Of a stretch of DNA of 64,000 nucleotides, positions 7,397-15,765 are shown piece by piece (the stretch's first letter is position 1; the number at the start of each line of letters is the position of its first letter). Both the position numbers and the translations under genes were made by a program. The notes under the pieces were generated by a model that ran no database searches, was not told the origin of the DNA, and worked only from the letters and a program-made list of their open reading frames with translations. Source of the stretch: Verrucomicrobium sp. BvORR106. GTDB lineage: Bacteria; Verrucomicrobiota; Verrucomicrobiia; Verrucomicrobiales; Verrucomicrobiaceae. The stretch is from positions 1-64,000 of the forward strand of contig NZ_BATR01000059.1 in the NCBI RefSeq assembly GCF_000739655.1, read 5' to 3'.

Positions 7397-8542
7397 CTAT
7401 TCCAGCATGATCAGCGCGGAACTCACATCTGGGGTCGCGGGTGGGCTGTCGTCGTTGACCTGGAAATTGTAGTCCACTACGCCACTGCGATCGATCACCT
7501 TGAATTGGTGGTTGGGCGGGAACAGGATCTCTTTTTCCTGCGGGTGTTTGGAGAGGAAGCTGATGTCGCGTCCGCCCTTGCTTTTGATGACGAACTGGTG
7601 GGTTCCAGGGAAGGGGCCGCCGGCGGAGGTGCTGGTGAAGCCGGCGTCTACAATGGTAGCTCCGCGCACGCAGGCTTTGTCTTTGCCGAGGGGGAGATTG
7701 GTGCCGCGTAGCACTCGCCCGTCGTACTCAGGCAGTTTGTTCATTCCTTGAACGGCCAGATCAGTGATGGTCCGGGTGAAGGTGGTCATCGGGCGCTTGC
7801 CGCGAAGCTCATCGTTGATCTTCACGTAGTCGCTCTGCGTGTAGGTGTGCAGGGCGATGAGTTCCTCCGTGGAAAGGCGGTCCGCACGGGGATCCCAGCC
7901 GTTGGCGATGATGCGTTTGAACGTGGAGCCGAAGTATTCCGGGAACTTGGTCTCCGGACTCATGAGTTCCTTGTAGAGGGCGGTATTGCGGCAATCCTCG
8001 TATTTCTGGACCAGCTTCTGCGCCAGGGCCATGTGCTCTGGCGACACCTCTTCGTTCTCTTTCAGATTGAGCGCTCGGAGGATCTCGTGGGCGGCGATGG
8101 CGTTTTCCTCAGCGCCTCCCTTGAGTTGATTCCTAATGCTGGTCCGAAGGGCCAGGGCAGAATCACTGAACGTCACGCCGGGATCGACTTGCTGCTGGTA
8201 ATCTGTTTCCAACTTCTGAAGCATCCGGTCCGCTTTGTTGATGATGCGGTCAAGCTTGCGGGCGCTCAGTGGTTTGCTTGTTGAGATGTCCAGTTCGTCG
8301 AAGACCTTTTGCACGGCTTCAGCACTGCCCAGCTTGTCTTTGAGCGCCTGGGCCAGGACTTTCTGGTAGTGTGCCTCCTTGGGGGAGATGCCACCCTTGT
8401 TCTTCACCCAGGCGACGAAACGCCCTCCGATGCTGCGCTTCCCCAGATGATCGCGCAGGCCCTGGATGCGATCATCGGGTGGGGCACCGGTCGTCGTGCC
8501 AAAGTCAGTGGCACGGGTGGTGACGGCGGTGGCGTTGTTCAT
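7397..8542 (-). CDS. Putative R-S-E class ADP-ribosyltransferase effector/toxin
   Basis: 381 residues. The C-terminal third has the three signatures of arginine-type mono-ADP-ribosyltransferases: VLRGTN (Arg279), GFTSTSA (STS at 304-306) and EKEILFPP (Glu336 and Glu338, an ExE pair), with a preceding helix ALHTYTQSDYVKIN. The N-terminal half is all-helical, starts with a Ser/Thr/Ala-rich leader without a Sec signal, and shares a segment with its paralogue (HLGKRSIGGRFVAWVKNK). It is the last gene of a three-gene minus-strand cassette. The family reaction would be transfer of ADP-ribose from NAD to a host or rival protein. The secretion route and target are unknown; a leader without a Sec signal would suit a dedicated secretion system. 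Confidence 0.8.
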   Translation of the reverse strand: MNNATAVTTRATDFGTTTGAPPDDRIQGLRDHLGKRSIGGRFVAWVKNKGGISPKEAHYQKVLAQALKDKLGSAEAVQKVFDELDISTSKPLSARKLDRIINKADRMLQKLETDYQQQVDPGVTFSDSALALRTSIRNQLKGGAEENAIAAHEILRALNLKENEEVSPEHMALAQKLVQKYEDCRNTALYKELMSPETKFPEYFGSTFKRIIANGWDPRADRLSTEELIALHTYTQSDYVKINDELRGKRPMTTFTRTITDLAVQGMNKLPEYDGRVLRGTNLPLGKDKACVRGATIVDAGFTSTSAGGPFPGTHQFVIKSKGGRDISFLSKHPQEKEILFPPNHQFKVIDRSGVVDYNFQVNDDSPPATPDVSSALIMLE

Positions 8543-8572
8543 GGAGACGAAAGCGCGAGCGGAGTCGAGGCT

Positions 8573-8791
8573 CTAGAGGAGCGGGGCGTCATCGGCATCG
8601 TCAGCGCGGCCCTGATCGTCATGGTCATGGGGAGTCAAGTCGGTGGGCTCGTCAGCGGCCCTTTGTTGGAGCTCCTTGGAGACGAGGGGGCGATCCTTCA
8701 TGGACTCCCAGAATTTCTTTGATTCTTCGACCAGAGCTTCCTCCTCGGGCGTGAGGGGAGGGGGAGGGGTGCTGGGGGCGGTGATGTTCAT
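8573..8791 (-). CDS. Small acidic proline-rich protein between two ADP-ribosyltransferase genes
   Basis: 72 residues from the ATG that reads MNITAPSTPPPPLTPEEEAL. A proline-rich start leads to one charged helix (EEESKKFWESMKDRP-like, about residues 17-35) and an Asp/His-rich tail (HDHDDQGRADDADD). It lies in a 296-bp space between the two transferase genes on the same strand, 30 bp before the downstream one. It may be an immunity protein, a secretion chaperone or an N-terminal effector fragment; the sequence does not decide. A longer version starting at 8857 would overlap the upstream gene. Confidence 0.55.
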   Translation of the reverse strand: MNITAPSTPPPPLTPEEEALVEESKKFWESMKDRPLVSKELQQRAADEPTDLTPHDHDDQGRADDADDAPLL

Positions 8792-8838
8792 GGCGGGTGG
8801 TGGAAAGATGGACGGTTGAAAAGCGCCAGGCAAATTTT

Positions 8839-9993
8839 CTATTCCAGCGTGATCCAAGCCGATCCTACGCTGGCTTTCTGGGCGTCATTGCCCGTGTCGA
8901 TCGACATGGAGTGATCGATCTCTCCGATCCGCCCGACCACCTTGAAGGTGTGGTTTGGCGGGTAGAGGATCTCCAGTTCATCAGGTTGATTGGAGAGAAA
9001 GCTGACGTCCCGACCACCAGGGCTTTTGATCATGAACTGGTGGGTTCCAGGGAACCGCTTGCCGGCGGAGGTGCTGGTGAAGCCCTCGTCCGAAACCGTG
9101 GCCCCCGGCACGCAGGCCAGATCTTTGAGCAGGGGCAGGTTGGTCCCGCGGATCGTCCAACCTTCGTACACCGGCAGCTTGTTCATGCCCTGAACCGCGA
9201 GGTCGGTGATGGTCCGGGTGAAGGAGGTCAAAGGGGTGCGCTTACCGCGGAGCTCCTCGTTGATCTGCACGTAGTCGCTCTGGGTGTAGGCGTGCAGCGC
9301 GATGAGTTCTTCCGTGGACATGAGGTCGGCGCGGGGATCCCAGCCATTGGCGATGACGCGCTTGAACGTGGTCCCAAAGTATTCGGGGAACTTGCAGTCT
9401 GGACTGGTGAGTTCTTTGTGAAGCGGAGTGCCTCGGCAAGCTTCGTATTTTTGAACCAGCTTGTGGGCCAGGTCGATATGGGCCTGGGTCACCTCTTGGT
9501 CGGGCTTCAAATTGAGAGCCTTGACGATGTAGCCAGCCGCCATGCGGTTCTCGAAAGCGCTGCCCTGAAACTTGTCCTGCAGGCTGGTGCGAAGCGCGAG
9601 GGCCGACGGGCTCAGCTTGACGTTGTCTGCCGAGGGTTTGAACTTGCTGAGGTAGTCCTGCTGGGCAGTGACATACTCATCGGCCCTGGACATGACCACG
9701 TCCATCTCCCGCGCGCTGAGCGGTTTGGTGGTGGAGAAGTTCAATTCCTGGAAGAGCACCTTCACCGCCTCGTCGCTGCCCAGCTTGGCTTTGAGGTCCT
9801 TTTGAAAAAGGTTGTGGTAGTGCTGTTCTTTCTGCGAGAGGCCGTCCTTGTTTTTCACCCAGGCAACGAACCTTCCTCCGACGCTGCGTTTTCCGATGTG
9901 ATCCCTGAGCTCCTGCATGTTTTTGTCATGAGGGGCGATTGGGGTGGCCCCCTGACTTGGGACGCGGTTGGAGGTTGCGGAGGGGGTGAACAT
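8839..9993 (-). CDS. Putative R-S-E class ADP-ribosyltransferase, paralogue of the downstream gene
   Basis: 384 residues from the ATG at 9993; a GTG at 10026 would add 11. It aligns along its full length with the 381-residue protein downstream. The catalytic signatures are retained: TIRGTN (Arg282), GFTSTSA (STS at 307-309) and DELEILYPP (Glu339 and Glu341). The shared N-terminal helix segment reads HIGKRSVGGRFVAWVKNK. The strongest conservation is in the catalytic region, and the helical N-terminal half diverges more. This pattern suggests tandem duplication followed by target or delivery specialisation. No Shine-Dalgarno site is obvious. The gene starts the cassette, about 130 bp from repeat copy R5. 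Confidence 0.8.
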   Translation of the reverse strand: MFTPSATSNRVPSQGATPIAPHDKNMQELRDHIGKRSVGGRFVAWVKNKDGLSQKEQHYHNLFQKDLKAKLGSDEAVKVLFQELNFSTTKPLSAREMDVVMSRADEYVTAQQDYLSKFKPSADNVKLSPSALALRTSLQDKFQGSAFENRMAAGYIVKALNLKPDQEVTQAHIDLAHKLVQKYEACRGTPLHKELTSPDCKFPEYFGTTFKRVIANGWDPRADLMSTEELIALHAYTQSDYVQINEELRGKRTPLTSFTRTITDLAVQGMNKLPVYEGWTIRGTNLPLLKDLACVPGATVSDEGFTSTSAGKRFPGTHQFMIKSPGGRDVSFLSNQPDELEILYPPNHTFKVVGRIGEIDHSMSIDTGNDAQKASVGSAWITLE

Positions 9994-10123
9994 GGCGGAG
10001 GGCAGGGCAGGGTGAAGGGCTCGCACCTAGACTCTCGCCGTCTGGCGGAGGGGGTTACGGGGAAAGTTGAGCGACGCGGGTTTGGGGTGGGTTGGGAATG
10101 GGTACGGGCGAGGTGAAGGTGCG

Positions 10124-10336
10124 GCTACGACCCCTTCGGGGTCGGTGTTTTTTATAGATGCGTCCAGAGGTGGCGGTCGCCAAGCTCCCGCAACCTCCGG
10201 CTACCTTCTGGGATGCCTTCGGCATGGCCCGCTGCGCGGGAGACACAAGACTGCAAGACACAAGACGTAAGACCTGAGTTTCAACGTGGGGCGGGGGATG
10301 CAGGTTCTTTCGCAAGAGACTGTCTTGTCGTATTCT
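10124..10336 (+). repeat. REP-like composite repeat, copy R5
   Basis: Full-length version with the hairpin CGACCCCTTCGGGGTCG, the arms AGAGGTGGCGGTCGCC and GCAACCTCCGG, GATGCCTTCGGCATGGCCCG, the tail TGCAAGACACAAGAC and the end TGTCTTGTCGTATT. It lies upstream of the ADP-ribosyltransferase cassette. Confidence 0.85.
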
Positions 10337-10352
10337 GGCCAAGGAATAAGGG

Positions 10353-10514
10353 GAGGCTGACTTGGAGGTGTTGATGGCGGTGGGGAGAAAGCGGATGCTG
10401 CCGGCCTTCCCGCCTGATCATCCTCTGCGGAGGCACCCAACGTTGACTCGCTTAGGGCTCGTCTAACGTTGGGCTGTGCTACAGATCTCCTGCAGGGATC
10501 AGCTTCGGACTGAG
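10353..10514 (+). repeat. Dispersed repeat family B, copy B1
   Basis: About 160 bp from GGCTGACTTGGAGGTGTTGA to GGGATCAGCTTCGGACTGAG. The same order of words recurs at 54130-54289 and, inverted, at 54355-54478. An internal palindrome is built from CAACGTTGACTCG and CGTCTAACGTTGG. Confidence 0.75.
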
Positions 10515-10871
10515 TTCGACATCGCAGGCAGCTTTTTGATAGCCTGTCCTGCCGTATTGCCCTCTCGGGTGCCTTCGGTATGGCGTTGAAGGCCCGCCAG
10601 ACAGGCAATGGGGGAGACGCTTGAGGAGGTCGGGGGATAGCGAACGTTGTGGGTTTGGCGGTCGCGATGGGCCTACCACTCCGTGGTAGTCGGTGGGCTG
10701 GTTGCGACCATGGGTAGTCCTCGCTTCGCTCGGCCGACCCATGGCTATGCATGGTGAACCCTCCGGGTTCCGGAGAGCGATGTCTTGTTTGAATGGGGAG
10801 CCGTTTTCAGGGGTATGTGATGTTGGGACAGGTCCTTGCAAGATGCCAACAAAGGTTGGACGATGGCGCCC

Positions 10872-11392
10872 ATGAACTACAGAATCATTGTTCTGGTGTG
10901 GTTGGCTCTGGTCGGCGTGGCGGGCGCACAGTTGTCGCAGCCTGACATCTCGCGGGCTCAGTTTACGATTGAGGTTAACAAAGATAGGCTGGAATTGGTC
11001 TATGTTCGAGAGGGCGTTCCTGGATCAGGGAAAAAAACGGAGTTAGCCTTGTAAAAGGAAAGCAGAAACTTTGGGCGTTGGATGTTCGTCCGACCCAGGA
11101 TATTTATCTGCGTCCGAACGGTCTTTATTCCCTGGCTGGATCTTCAGACAGGCAATTGCTGTTGGTCGTGCTCTTTTCGAGCTGGGATGGTGAAGATCCT
11201 GCCGTCAGGCCGATTTTCGTGATTACCGATGGCTCTAAAGTGGCGGCGACGGAATCGAGGATTGGCGTCGAGGCAAAGACATCAAGGCTGGAACAGATGG
11301 TAGAGCTGTTGAGTTCCTTTTTGGGCAGGCCCATCACTGATGAACAACGGTCGGCGCTTGAGAATATCGAGCGTGAGTTGGGTGCCCCGTAG
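10872..11392 (+). pseudogene. Secreted hypothetical protein gene with a frameshift in an A7 tract
   Basis: The first frame (ATG at 10872 or 10863) encodes a signal peptide, MNYRIIVLVWLALVGVAGA, and about 40 mature residues. It runs off frame at seven A residues (11031-11037) and stops at 11052-11054. Reading one base back from the A tract continues smoothly as NGVSLVKGKQKLWALDVRP and then to 11392, giving a protein of about 172 residues. This is most simply a one-base indel in a homopolymer, real or a sequencing error; slippage at the A tract is a less likely alternative. No domain was recognised in either half. Confidence 0.65.
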
Positions 11393-11678
11393 TTTGATCA
11401 AGGGACAGTGTCGGATGCCACCGCCGTGAGGGCTTGATGAGGCCGGGCTTTCAGCCCTCAATCGTATTGGGGTGGTCAAACCTTGGGCGTTGCCCAAGGC
11501 TGGCATGAGGCCGGACCTTTGGTCCTTCTGAGGCAGGCTGAAGCCCACCACTACTTTCTGAGACTTTGCTCTCGCCATCGGTTTGCGCCCGGCGGTTGTG
11601 CTTGAAGCACAAACCGCCGCTCCTTGGAGGAGCCGCGTCCCCTCCAACCAAGCACCAAGAACTACGAACTGAGAACTT
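11393..11678. other. 286-bp gap with short palindromes, no gene
   Basis: The stretch between convergent genes holds several small stem-loops: GGGCTTTCAGCCC near 11449, CCTTGGGCGTTGCCCAAGG near 11482 and GGACCTTTGGTCC near 11513. The look is that of another dispersed palindromic repeat, but no second copy was found in this window. They might also serve as convergent terminators. Confidence 0.5.
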
Positions 11679-12665
11679 TTAAACTGCATTCGCGCACACG
11701 CCGTCGCGCTCCAGGGCGGTGAGGTTGCCGAGGGTGGTGGTGGCGATGCCCATGAGGGCTTCGTGGGTGAAGAAGGCTTGGTGGCCGGTGATGAGGACGT
11801 TGGGGAAGGTGGTGAGGCGCATGAAGACGTCGTCGGTGATGACTTCGCCGGAGTGGTCGGTGAAGAAGAGTTTTTCCTCTTCCTCGTACACATCGAGGGC
11901 GAGGCCGCCGATGATGCCGCGCTTGAGGCCCTCGATGAGGGCGGGGGTGTCCACGAGGGCACCGCGACCGGTGTTGACGAGGAGCATGCCCGGCTTGAGG
12001 AGGGGGAGCTTGTCCTCGTCGATGAGATGGCGGGTTTCAGGAGTCAAAGGGCAGTGCAGGCTCACGACCTCGCTCTGGGGCAGGGCTTCCTCCAGGGAGA
12101 GGTAGGTGGCCCCCAGCTTCTCCACATCCGGGTTGCGGTACATGTCCACGGCCAGGATGCGGCAGCCAAAGCCGCGCATGATGGTGGCGAAGATGGCTCC
12201 GATCTTGCCGGTGCCGACCACGGTGACGGTTTTGCCATGGAGGTCGAATCCCAGGAGGCCGCGCAGCTCAAAGTTGCCTTCGCGCACGCGGTTATAGGCC
12301 TTGTGCAGATGCCGGTTGAGCGCGAGCAGCATGGCCACGGCATGTTCGGCCACGGCGTGGGGCGAGTAGGCGGGCACCCGCACGATGGAGAAGCCCAGGG
12401 ACTTGGCGTGTTTCAGGTCCACGTTGTTGTAGCCCGCACAGCGCAGGGCGATGTGCTTCACCCCGTGGGCTGCCAGGCGGTCTAGCACGGCGCGGTTCAC
12501 CACGTCATTCACGAAGACACACACCGCCTGGTGATCCCGGGCGAGATCCACGGTGGTCTCATCGAGCCGGGCGGCCAGAAAGGTGAACTCGTGGGCCTGG
12601 TCCACATTGGCCAGGGTGAAAAATTCCTCGTCGTAGCTCTTGCTGCTGAAGACGGCTGTTCTCAT
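11679..12665 (-). CDS. ldhA: D-lactate dehydrogenase (2-hydroxyacid dehydrogenase family)
   Basis: 328 residues, normal for fermentative D-LDH. The NAD-binding fold is marked by VVGTGKIGAIFATIMRGFG at about 149-167. The 2-hydroxyacid signatures follow: SLHCPLTPETRHLI, then LLVNTGRGALVDTPAL with the substrate-site Arg, ALDVYEEEE with the catalytic Glu region, and GHQAFFTHEAL with the catalytic His. The Ser-Lys-Ser-Tyr-Asp start and the FFTDHSG segment are typical of LdhA. The enzyme reduces pyruvate to D-lactate with NADH. It is transcribed divergently from the cbb3 oxidase cluster across a 121-bp gap, so both low-oxygen functions could share control. Confidence 0.93.
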   Translation of the reverse strand: MRTAVFSSKSYDEEFFTLANVDQAHEFTFLAARLDETTVDLARDHQAVCVFVNDVVNRAVLDRLAAHGVKHIALRCAGYNNVDLKHAKSLGFSIVRVPAYSPHAVAEHAVAMLLALNRHLHKAYNRVREGNFELRGLLGFDLHGKTVTVVGTGKIGAIFATIMRGFGCRILAVDMYRNPDVEKLGATYLSLEEALPQSEVVSLHCPLTPETRHLIDEDKLPLLKPGMLLVNTGRGALVDTPALIEGLKRGIIGGLALDVYEEEEKLFFTDHSGEVITDDVFMRLTTFPNVLITGHQAFFTHEALMGIATTTLGNLTALERDGVCANAV

Positions 12666-12786
12666 GGGGAACCCTTACTGTACATCGGGGATATTACCAG
12701 TGGGAAACCCACGGGAAGCAAGATGCGGGAGGGCTTGGCCAAGATGCGCGGAGCGACTGACTGGTCGCTGGCGGATCATGGGGCAC

Positions 12787-12972
12787 ATGGAAGTGCTCGC
12801 CGTCACCCTCTTTCTCAGTCTGCTGCTGGCGGTGTTCTTTGTGGTGCTCTTCCTCGGCAGCCACCGGTCCTCCCGCCGCAGTGTGGAGCAGGATGCGCTG
12901 ATGCCACTCGATGATTCCGGCGCTGCGCGCCGTGCGCCCGCATCTCGAACCCGTCCTCCGGCCCGCAGTTGA
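12787..12972 (+). CDS. ccoS: CcoS-like cbb3 oxidase assembly protein
   Basis: 61 residues from the ATG at 12787. One N-terminal membrane helix (AVTLFLSLLLAVFFVVLFL) is followed by a short basic turn and an acidic LMPLDD segment, the general plan of CcoS. CcoS is needed in model bacteria for copper and haem insertion into the catalytic subunit. It lies 40 bp before ccoNO. The Arg/Pro/Ala-rich end of about 15 residues is longer than usual. The assignment rests on topology, size and position, because CcoS proteins are poorly conserved. Confidence 0.7.
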   Translation: MEVLAVTLFLSLLLAVFFVVLFLGSHRSSRRSVEQDALMPLDDSGAARRAPASRTRPPARS

Positions 12973-13012
12973 ATGATCTGACCCGGCCTAACTCTGCCTC
13001 TTTCCCTTCATC

Positions 13013-15415
13013 ATGAACGCCCCCACCAAGACCGTCGTTATCGAGTACGAAGACCGCACCGTGCGCCATTTCATGCTGGCCTCCGTCATCTGGGGGGCGG
13101 TGGCCCTCCTCGTGGGGGTGGTGGTGGCCTCGCAGCTCAACTACTGGCAGATGAACTTCGATGTGCCGTGGCTCACCTTTGGCCGGTTGCGCCCGCTGCA
13201 TACGAATGCCGCGATCTTTGCCTTTGTGGGGAACATGATGTTCGCTGGCATCTACTACTCCACGCAGCGCTTGTGCAAGACGCGCACGGCATCTGATCTG
13301 CTCTCGCGCATTCACTTCTGGGGCTGGCAGCTCATCATCCTGGCAGCGGCGATCACGCTGCCGCTGGGCTACTCGCGCAGCAAGGAGTACGCGGAGCTCA
13401 TCTGGCCCATCAACATCGCCGTGGCGCTCATCTGGGTGGTGTTTGCCATCAACTTCTTTTGGACGCTGAAGCGGCGCAATGAGCCGTCTCTCTATGTGGC
13501 GCTGTGGTTTTACATCGCCACCATCATCACGGTGACGATGCTGTATGTCGTCAACCACCTGCAGATCCCAACGTCATGGACGCATGCCTATCCCGTGTTT
13601 GCCGGGGTGCAGGATGGTCTGGTGCAGTGGTGGTATGGGCACAATGCGGTCGCCTTCTTCCTCACCACACCCATTCTGGGCATCATGTATTATTTCCTGC
13701 CGAAGGCGGCAGAGCGGCCGGTGTACTCGTACCGGCTGAGCATCATCCACTTCTGGTCGCTGGTCTTCATTTACATCTGGGCGGGGCCGCACCATTTGCT
13801 CAATACCTCCCTGCCGCACTGGCTGCAGATGCTGGGCATGCTTTTCAGCCTCATGCTGTGGGCACCGTCGTGGGGCGGGATGCTCAACGGCCTGCTCACG
13901 CTCCGCGGAGCGTGGGACAAGCTGCGCACCGATCCAGTGATCAAGTTCTTCGTGGCCGCCATCACCTTCTACGGCATGGCCACCTTTGAGGGGCCGCTGC
14001 TTTCCATCCGCGTGGTCAACTCCCTGTCCCACTACTCAGACTGGACCATCGGGCACGTGCACAGCGGTACTTTGGGCTGGAACGGCTTCATGGCGGCAGG
14101 TCTCTTCTACTGGATGGCACCGCGTCTCTGGGGCACCAAACTGCACTCCGTGGCCCTGGCCAACTTCCACTTCTGGATCGGGCTCGTGGGCATCCTCTTC
14201 TACGTGGCTTCCATGTGGGTCTCAGGCGTGATGCAGGGGCTCATGCTGAACGCCACCACGGATGGCGGCACGGTGCTGGCCTATCCGAACTTTGTGGAGA
14301 CGCTCAACGCCATCCGCCCCCTCATGTTGCTGCGCGTGCTGGGCGGGGTGTTCTACCTCACCGGATTCCTCATCATGGTATATAACCTGTGGCGCACCAT
14401 CAGGAGCGGCCGTCCCGTGGTGGAGACCCGCGAGGTGCATGTGGAAGTTTCCTCCAACCAGGATCGCATGAGCTGGAAGGAGGTGGTGAACAACGACCCG
14501 GTCATCTTCACCGTGGTGGGCCTGGCCTTCATGTGTGCGTGGTTCTTCCTCCCCAGCTATGCCAACCTGGCGGCGCTGATCAGCGGCGTCATCCTCTGCT
14601 GGCTGGGCGTGCAGCGCTTCCAGGCGGCGGGCAAGTCCTGGGGGTACTGGTATGACCGCCTGCTGGAAAATTACCTGCCCTTCAGCGTGCTCACCCTGGT
14701 GGCCGTCGCCATCGGCGGGGTCATCCAGATCCTGCCCACCGTGACGGTGAACCGGGCGAAGAATGTGGAGGACCGCATTCAGAAGCCCTACACGCCGCTG
14801 GAGCTGGCGGGCCGTGACCTCTATGTGAGCGAGGGCTGCTACAACTGCCACTCGCAGATGATCCGCACCATGGTGCCGGACGTGCTGCGCTACGGCGACT
14901 ACTCCCGCCTGGGCGAGAGCATCTATGACTACCCCTTCCAGTGGGGCAGCAAGCGCACCGGCCCGGATCTGGCCCGCATCGGCGGCAAGTACCCCAATGT
15001 GTGGCACTACAACCACATGAAGGATCCGCGTGCCGTGAGCCCTGGCTCCAACATGCCCAACTACGCCTGGATGCTGGACAAGAAGACCGACATCAAGGGC
15101 CTGCCGGCCAAGATCGCCGTGCAGCAGCGCCTGGGGGTGCCCTATCCTGCGATGAGCCGGGATGAGATCCAGCAGCAGGCCATTGAGCAGGGCATCGCCA
15201 TATCGGCAGACCTCAAGAAGGCGGGCGCCTTTGCCCTGCCGGATTCCCAGATGGTGGCGCTCATTGCCTACCTACAGAAGGTGGGCCAGTTCGAGGCTCC
15301 AGAGGAGCGCCCTGCCGAGACTCCGTGGAATGAGAAGCCCTTCCCCGTGGTGCCGGCCCTGCCGGACAAGCATCGCACGGCCCAGACCGCGCCGCAGAAC
15401 AGCCAGCCCAACTAA
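13013..15415 (+). CDS. ccoNO: cbb3-type cytochrome c oxidase, fused subunits I and II (CcoN-CcoO)
   Basis: 800 residues. Residues about 1-480 are CcoN, the multi-helix catalytic subunit, with the low-spin haem His in RPLHTNAAIF (His63), the metal-site histidines in WWYGHNAV and WAGPHHLLN, and GHVHSGTLGWNG near residue 347. Residues about 540-800 are CcoO, with a membrane anchor, one c-type haem site CYNCH (Cys609) and the CcoO motif QMIRTMVPDVLRYGDYSR. In proteobacteria these are separate genes; the fusion is known in other phyla. The complex sits in the cytoplasmic membrane and reduces O2 with high affinity using electrons from cytochrome c. It is followed 15 bp later by ccoQ. Confidence 0.96.
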   Translation: MNAPTKTVVIEYEDRTVRHFMLASVIWGAVALLVGVVVASQLNYWQMNFDVPWLTFGRLRPLHTNAAIFAFVGNMMFAGIYYSTQRLCKTRTASDLLSRIHFWGWQLIILAAAITLPLGYSRSKEYAELIWPINIAVALIWVVFAINFFWTLKRRNEPSLYVALWFYIATIITVTMLYVVNHLQIPTSWTHAYPVFAGVQDGLVQWWYGHNAVAFFLTTPILGIMYYFLPKAAERPVYSYRLSIIHFWSLVFIYIWAGPHHLLNTSLPHWLQMLGMLFSLMLWAPSWGGMLNGLLTLRGAWDKLRTDPVIKFFVAAITFYGMATFEGPLLSIRVVNSLSHYSDWTIGHVHSGTLGWNGFMAAGLFYWMAPRLWGTKLHSVALANFHFWIGLVGILFYVASMWVSGVMQGLMLNATTDGGTVLAYPNFVETLNAIRPLMLLRVLGGVFYLTGFLIMVYNLWRTIRSGRPVVETREVHVEVSSNQDRMSWKEVVNNDPVIFTVVGLAFMCAWFFLPSYANLAALISGVILCWLGVQRFQAAGKSWGYWYDRLLENYLPFSVLTLVAVAIGGVIQILPTVTVNRAKNVEDRIQKPYTPLELAGRDLYVSEGCYNCHSQMIRTMVPDVLRYGDYSRLGESIYDYPFQWGSKRTGPDLARIGGKYPNVWHYNHMKDPRAVSPGSNMPNYAWMLDKKTDIKGLPAKIAVQQRLGVPYPAMSRDEIQQQAIEQGIAISADLKKAGAFALPDSQMVALIAYLQKVGQFEAPEERPAETPWNEKPFPVVPALPDKHRTAQTAPQNSQPN

Positions 15416-15430
15416 CCACCGCCTCCTCCC

Positions 15431-15760
15431 ATGTTCCGCCGCATCATTCATGAGCACTGGCATGACCTCGTTCCGGTTATTGCCTTTATCCTGACGTTCG
15501 CCGTTTTCATCGTCGCCTTCATCCGGGCCCTGCTGGCGCGGAAGGAGGTGGTGGCCCACATGGCGGCGCTGCCGCTGGATGAGCCCCTGCTCACGCCATC
15601 CACGGCGTTGGCAGTCGAGCTGCCACTGGCAAGGCAGGAGGAGAACGGGGCGGGTTGTTCCGATACCTGCCGCCGCTGCCCGGGGTGTCGTCGCAAAGAG
15701 GGCGGTCACTCGCATGAGGCCTCTCCTGCCCATCCCCACACTCATCAGCACCCGCACTGA
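15431..15760 (+). CDS. ccoQ: CcoQ-like small subunit with a Cys/His-rich tail
   Basis: 109 residues. One membrane helix near the N terminus (LVPVIAFILTFAVFIVAFI) followed by RALLARKE resembles CcoQ/FixQ, and the position between ccoNO and ccoP is the CcoQ position. The length is about double the norm. The extra C terminus holds a four-Cys cluster (CSDTCRRCPGC, about residues 76-86) and a His-rich end (HSHEASPAHPHTHQHPH). Such a tail could bind copper or zinc. That is inference, attractive because a copper ATPase is encoded in the same cluster. Confidence 0.75.
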   Translation: MFRRIIHEHWHDLVPVIAFILTFAVFIVAFIRALLARKEVVAHMAALPLDEPLLTPSTALAVELPLARQEENGAGCSDTCRRCPGCRRKEGGHSHEASPAHPHTHQHPH

Positions 15761-15765
15761 AGCCC

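Larger units (their letters stand above)
10027..10862. other. 836-bp repeat-rich intergenic region
   Basis: No convincing gene. It contains REP-like copy R5 (10124-10336) and dispersed repeat B1 (10353-10514). A fragment of the R-family tail lies at 10541-10558 (AGCCTGTCCTGCCGTATT). Two further palindromes follow: CCATGGGT 10708-10715 with ACCCATGG 10737-10744, and GAACCC 10756-10761 with GGGTTC 10765-10770. Open frames here have no recognisable protein features. Confidence 0.7.

Noticed and set aside
8797..10116. 439-residue plus-strand open frame across the ART gene
   Set aside because: It is the antisense of the upstream ADP-ribosyltransferase, with no protein-like features, produced by high-GC codon bias.
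4712..10336. CRISPR array in the accessory region
   Set aside because: The repeats are 120-210 bp, irregularly spaced by genes, and contain no uniform spacers.
11030..11040. Programmed -1 ribosomal frameshift at an A-rich slippery site
   Set aside because: The zero-frame phase of the A tract does not match the classic X-XXY-YYZ heptamer, and no downstream structure is evident. A one-base indel is simpler.
11718..12490. Plus-strand open frames opposite ldhA (128 and 240 residues)
   Set aside because: They are reverse images of a well-conserved dehydrogenase gene.
12666..13012. FNR/FixK-type operator (TTGAT-N4-ATCAA) upstream of the cbb3 genes
   Set aside because: I looked for this palindrome between ldhA and ccoNO and did not see it, so no operator is claimed.
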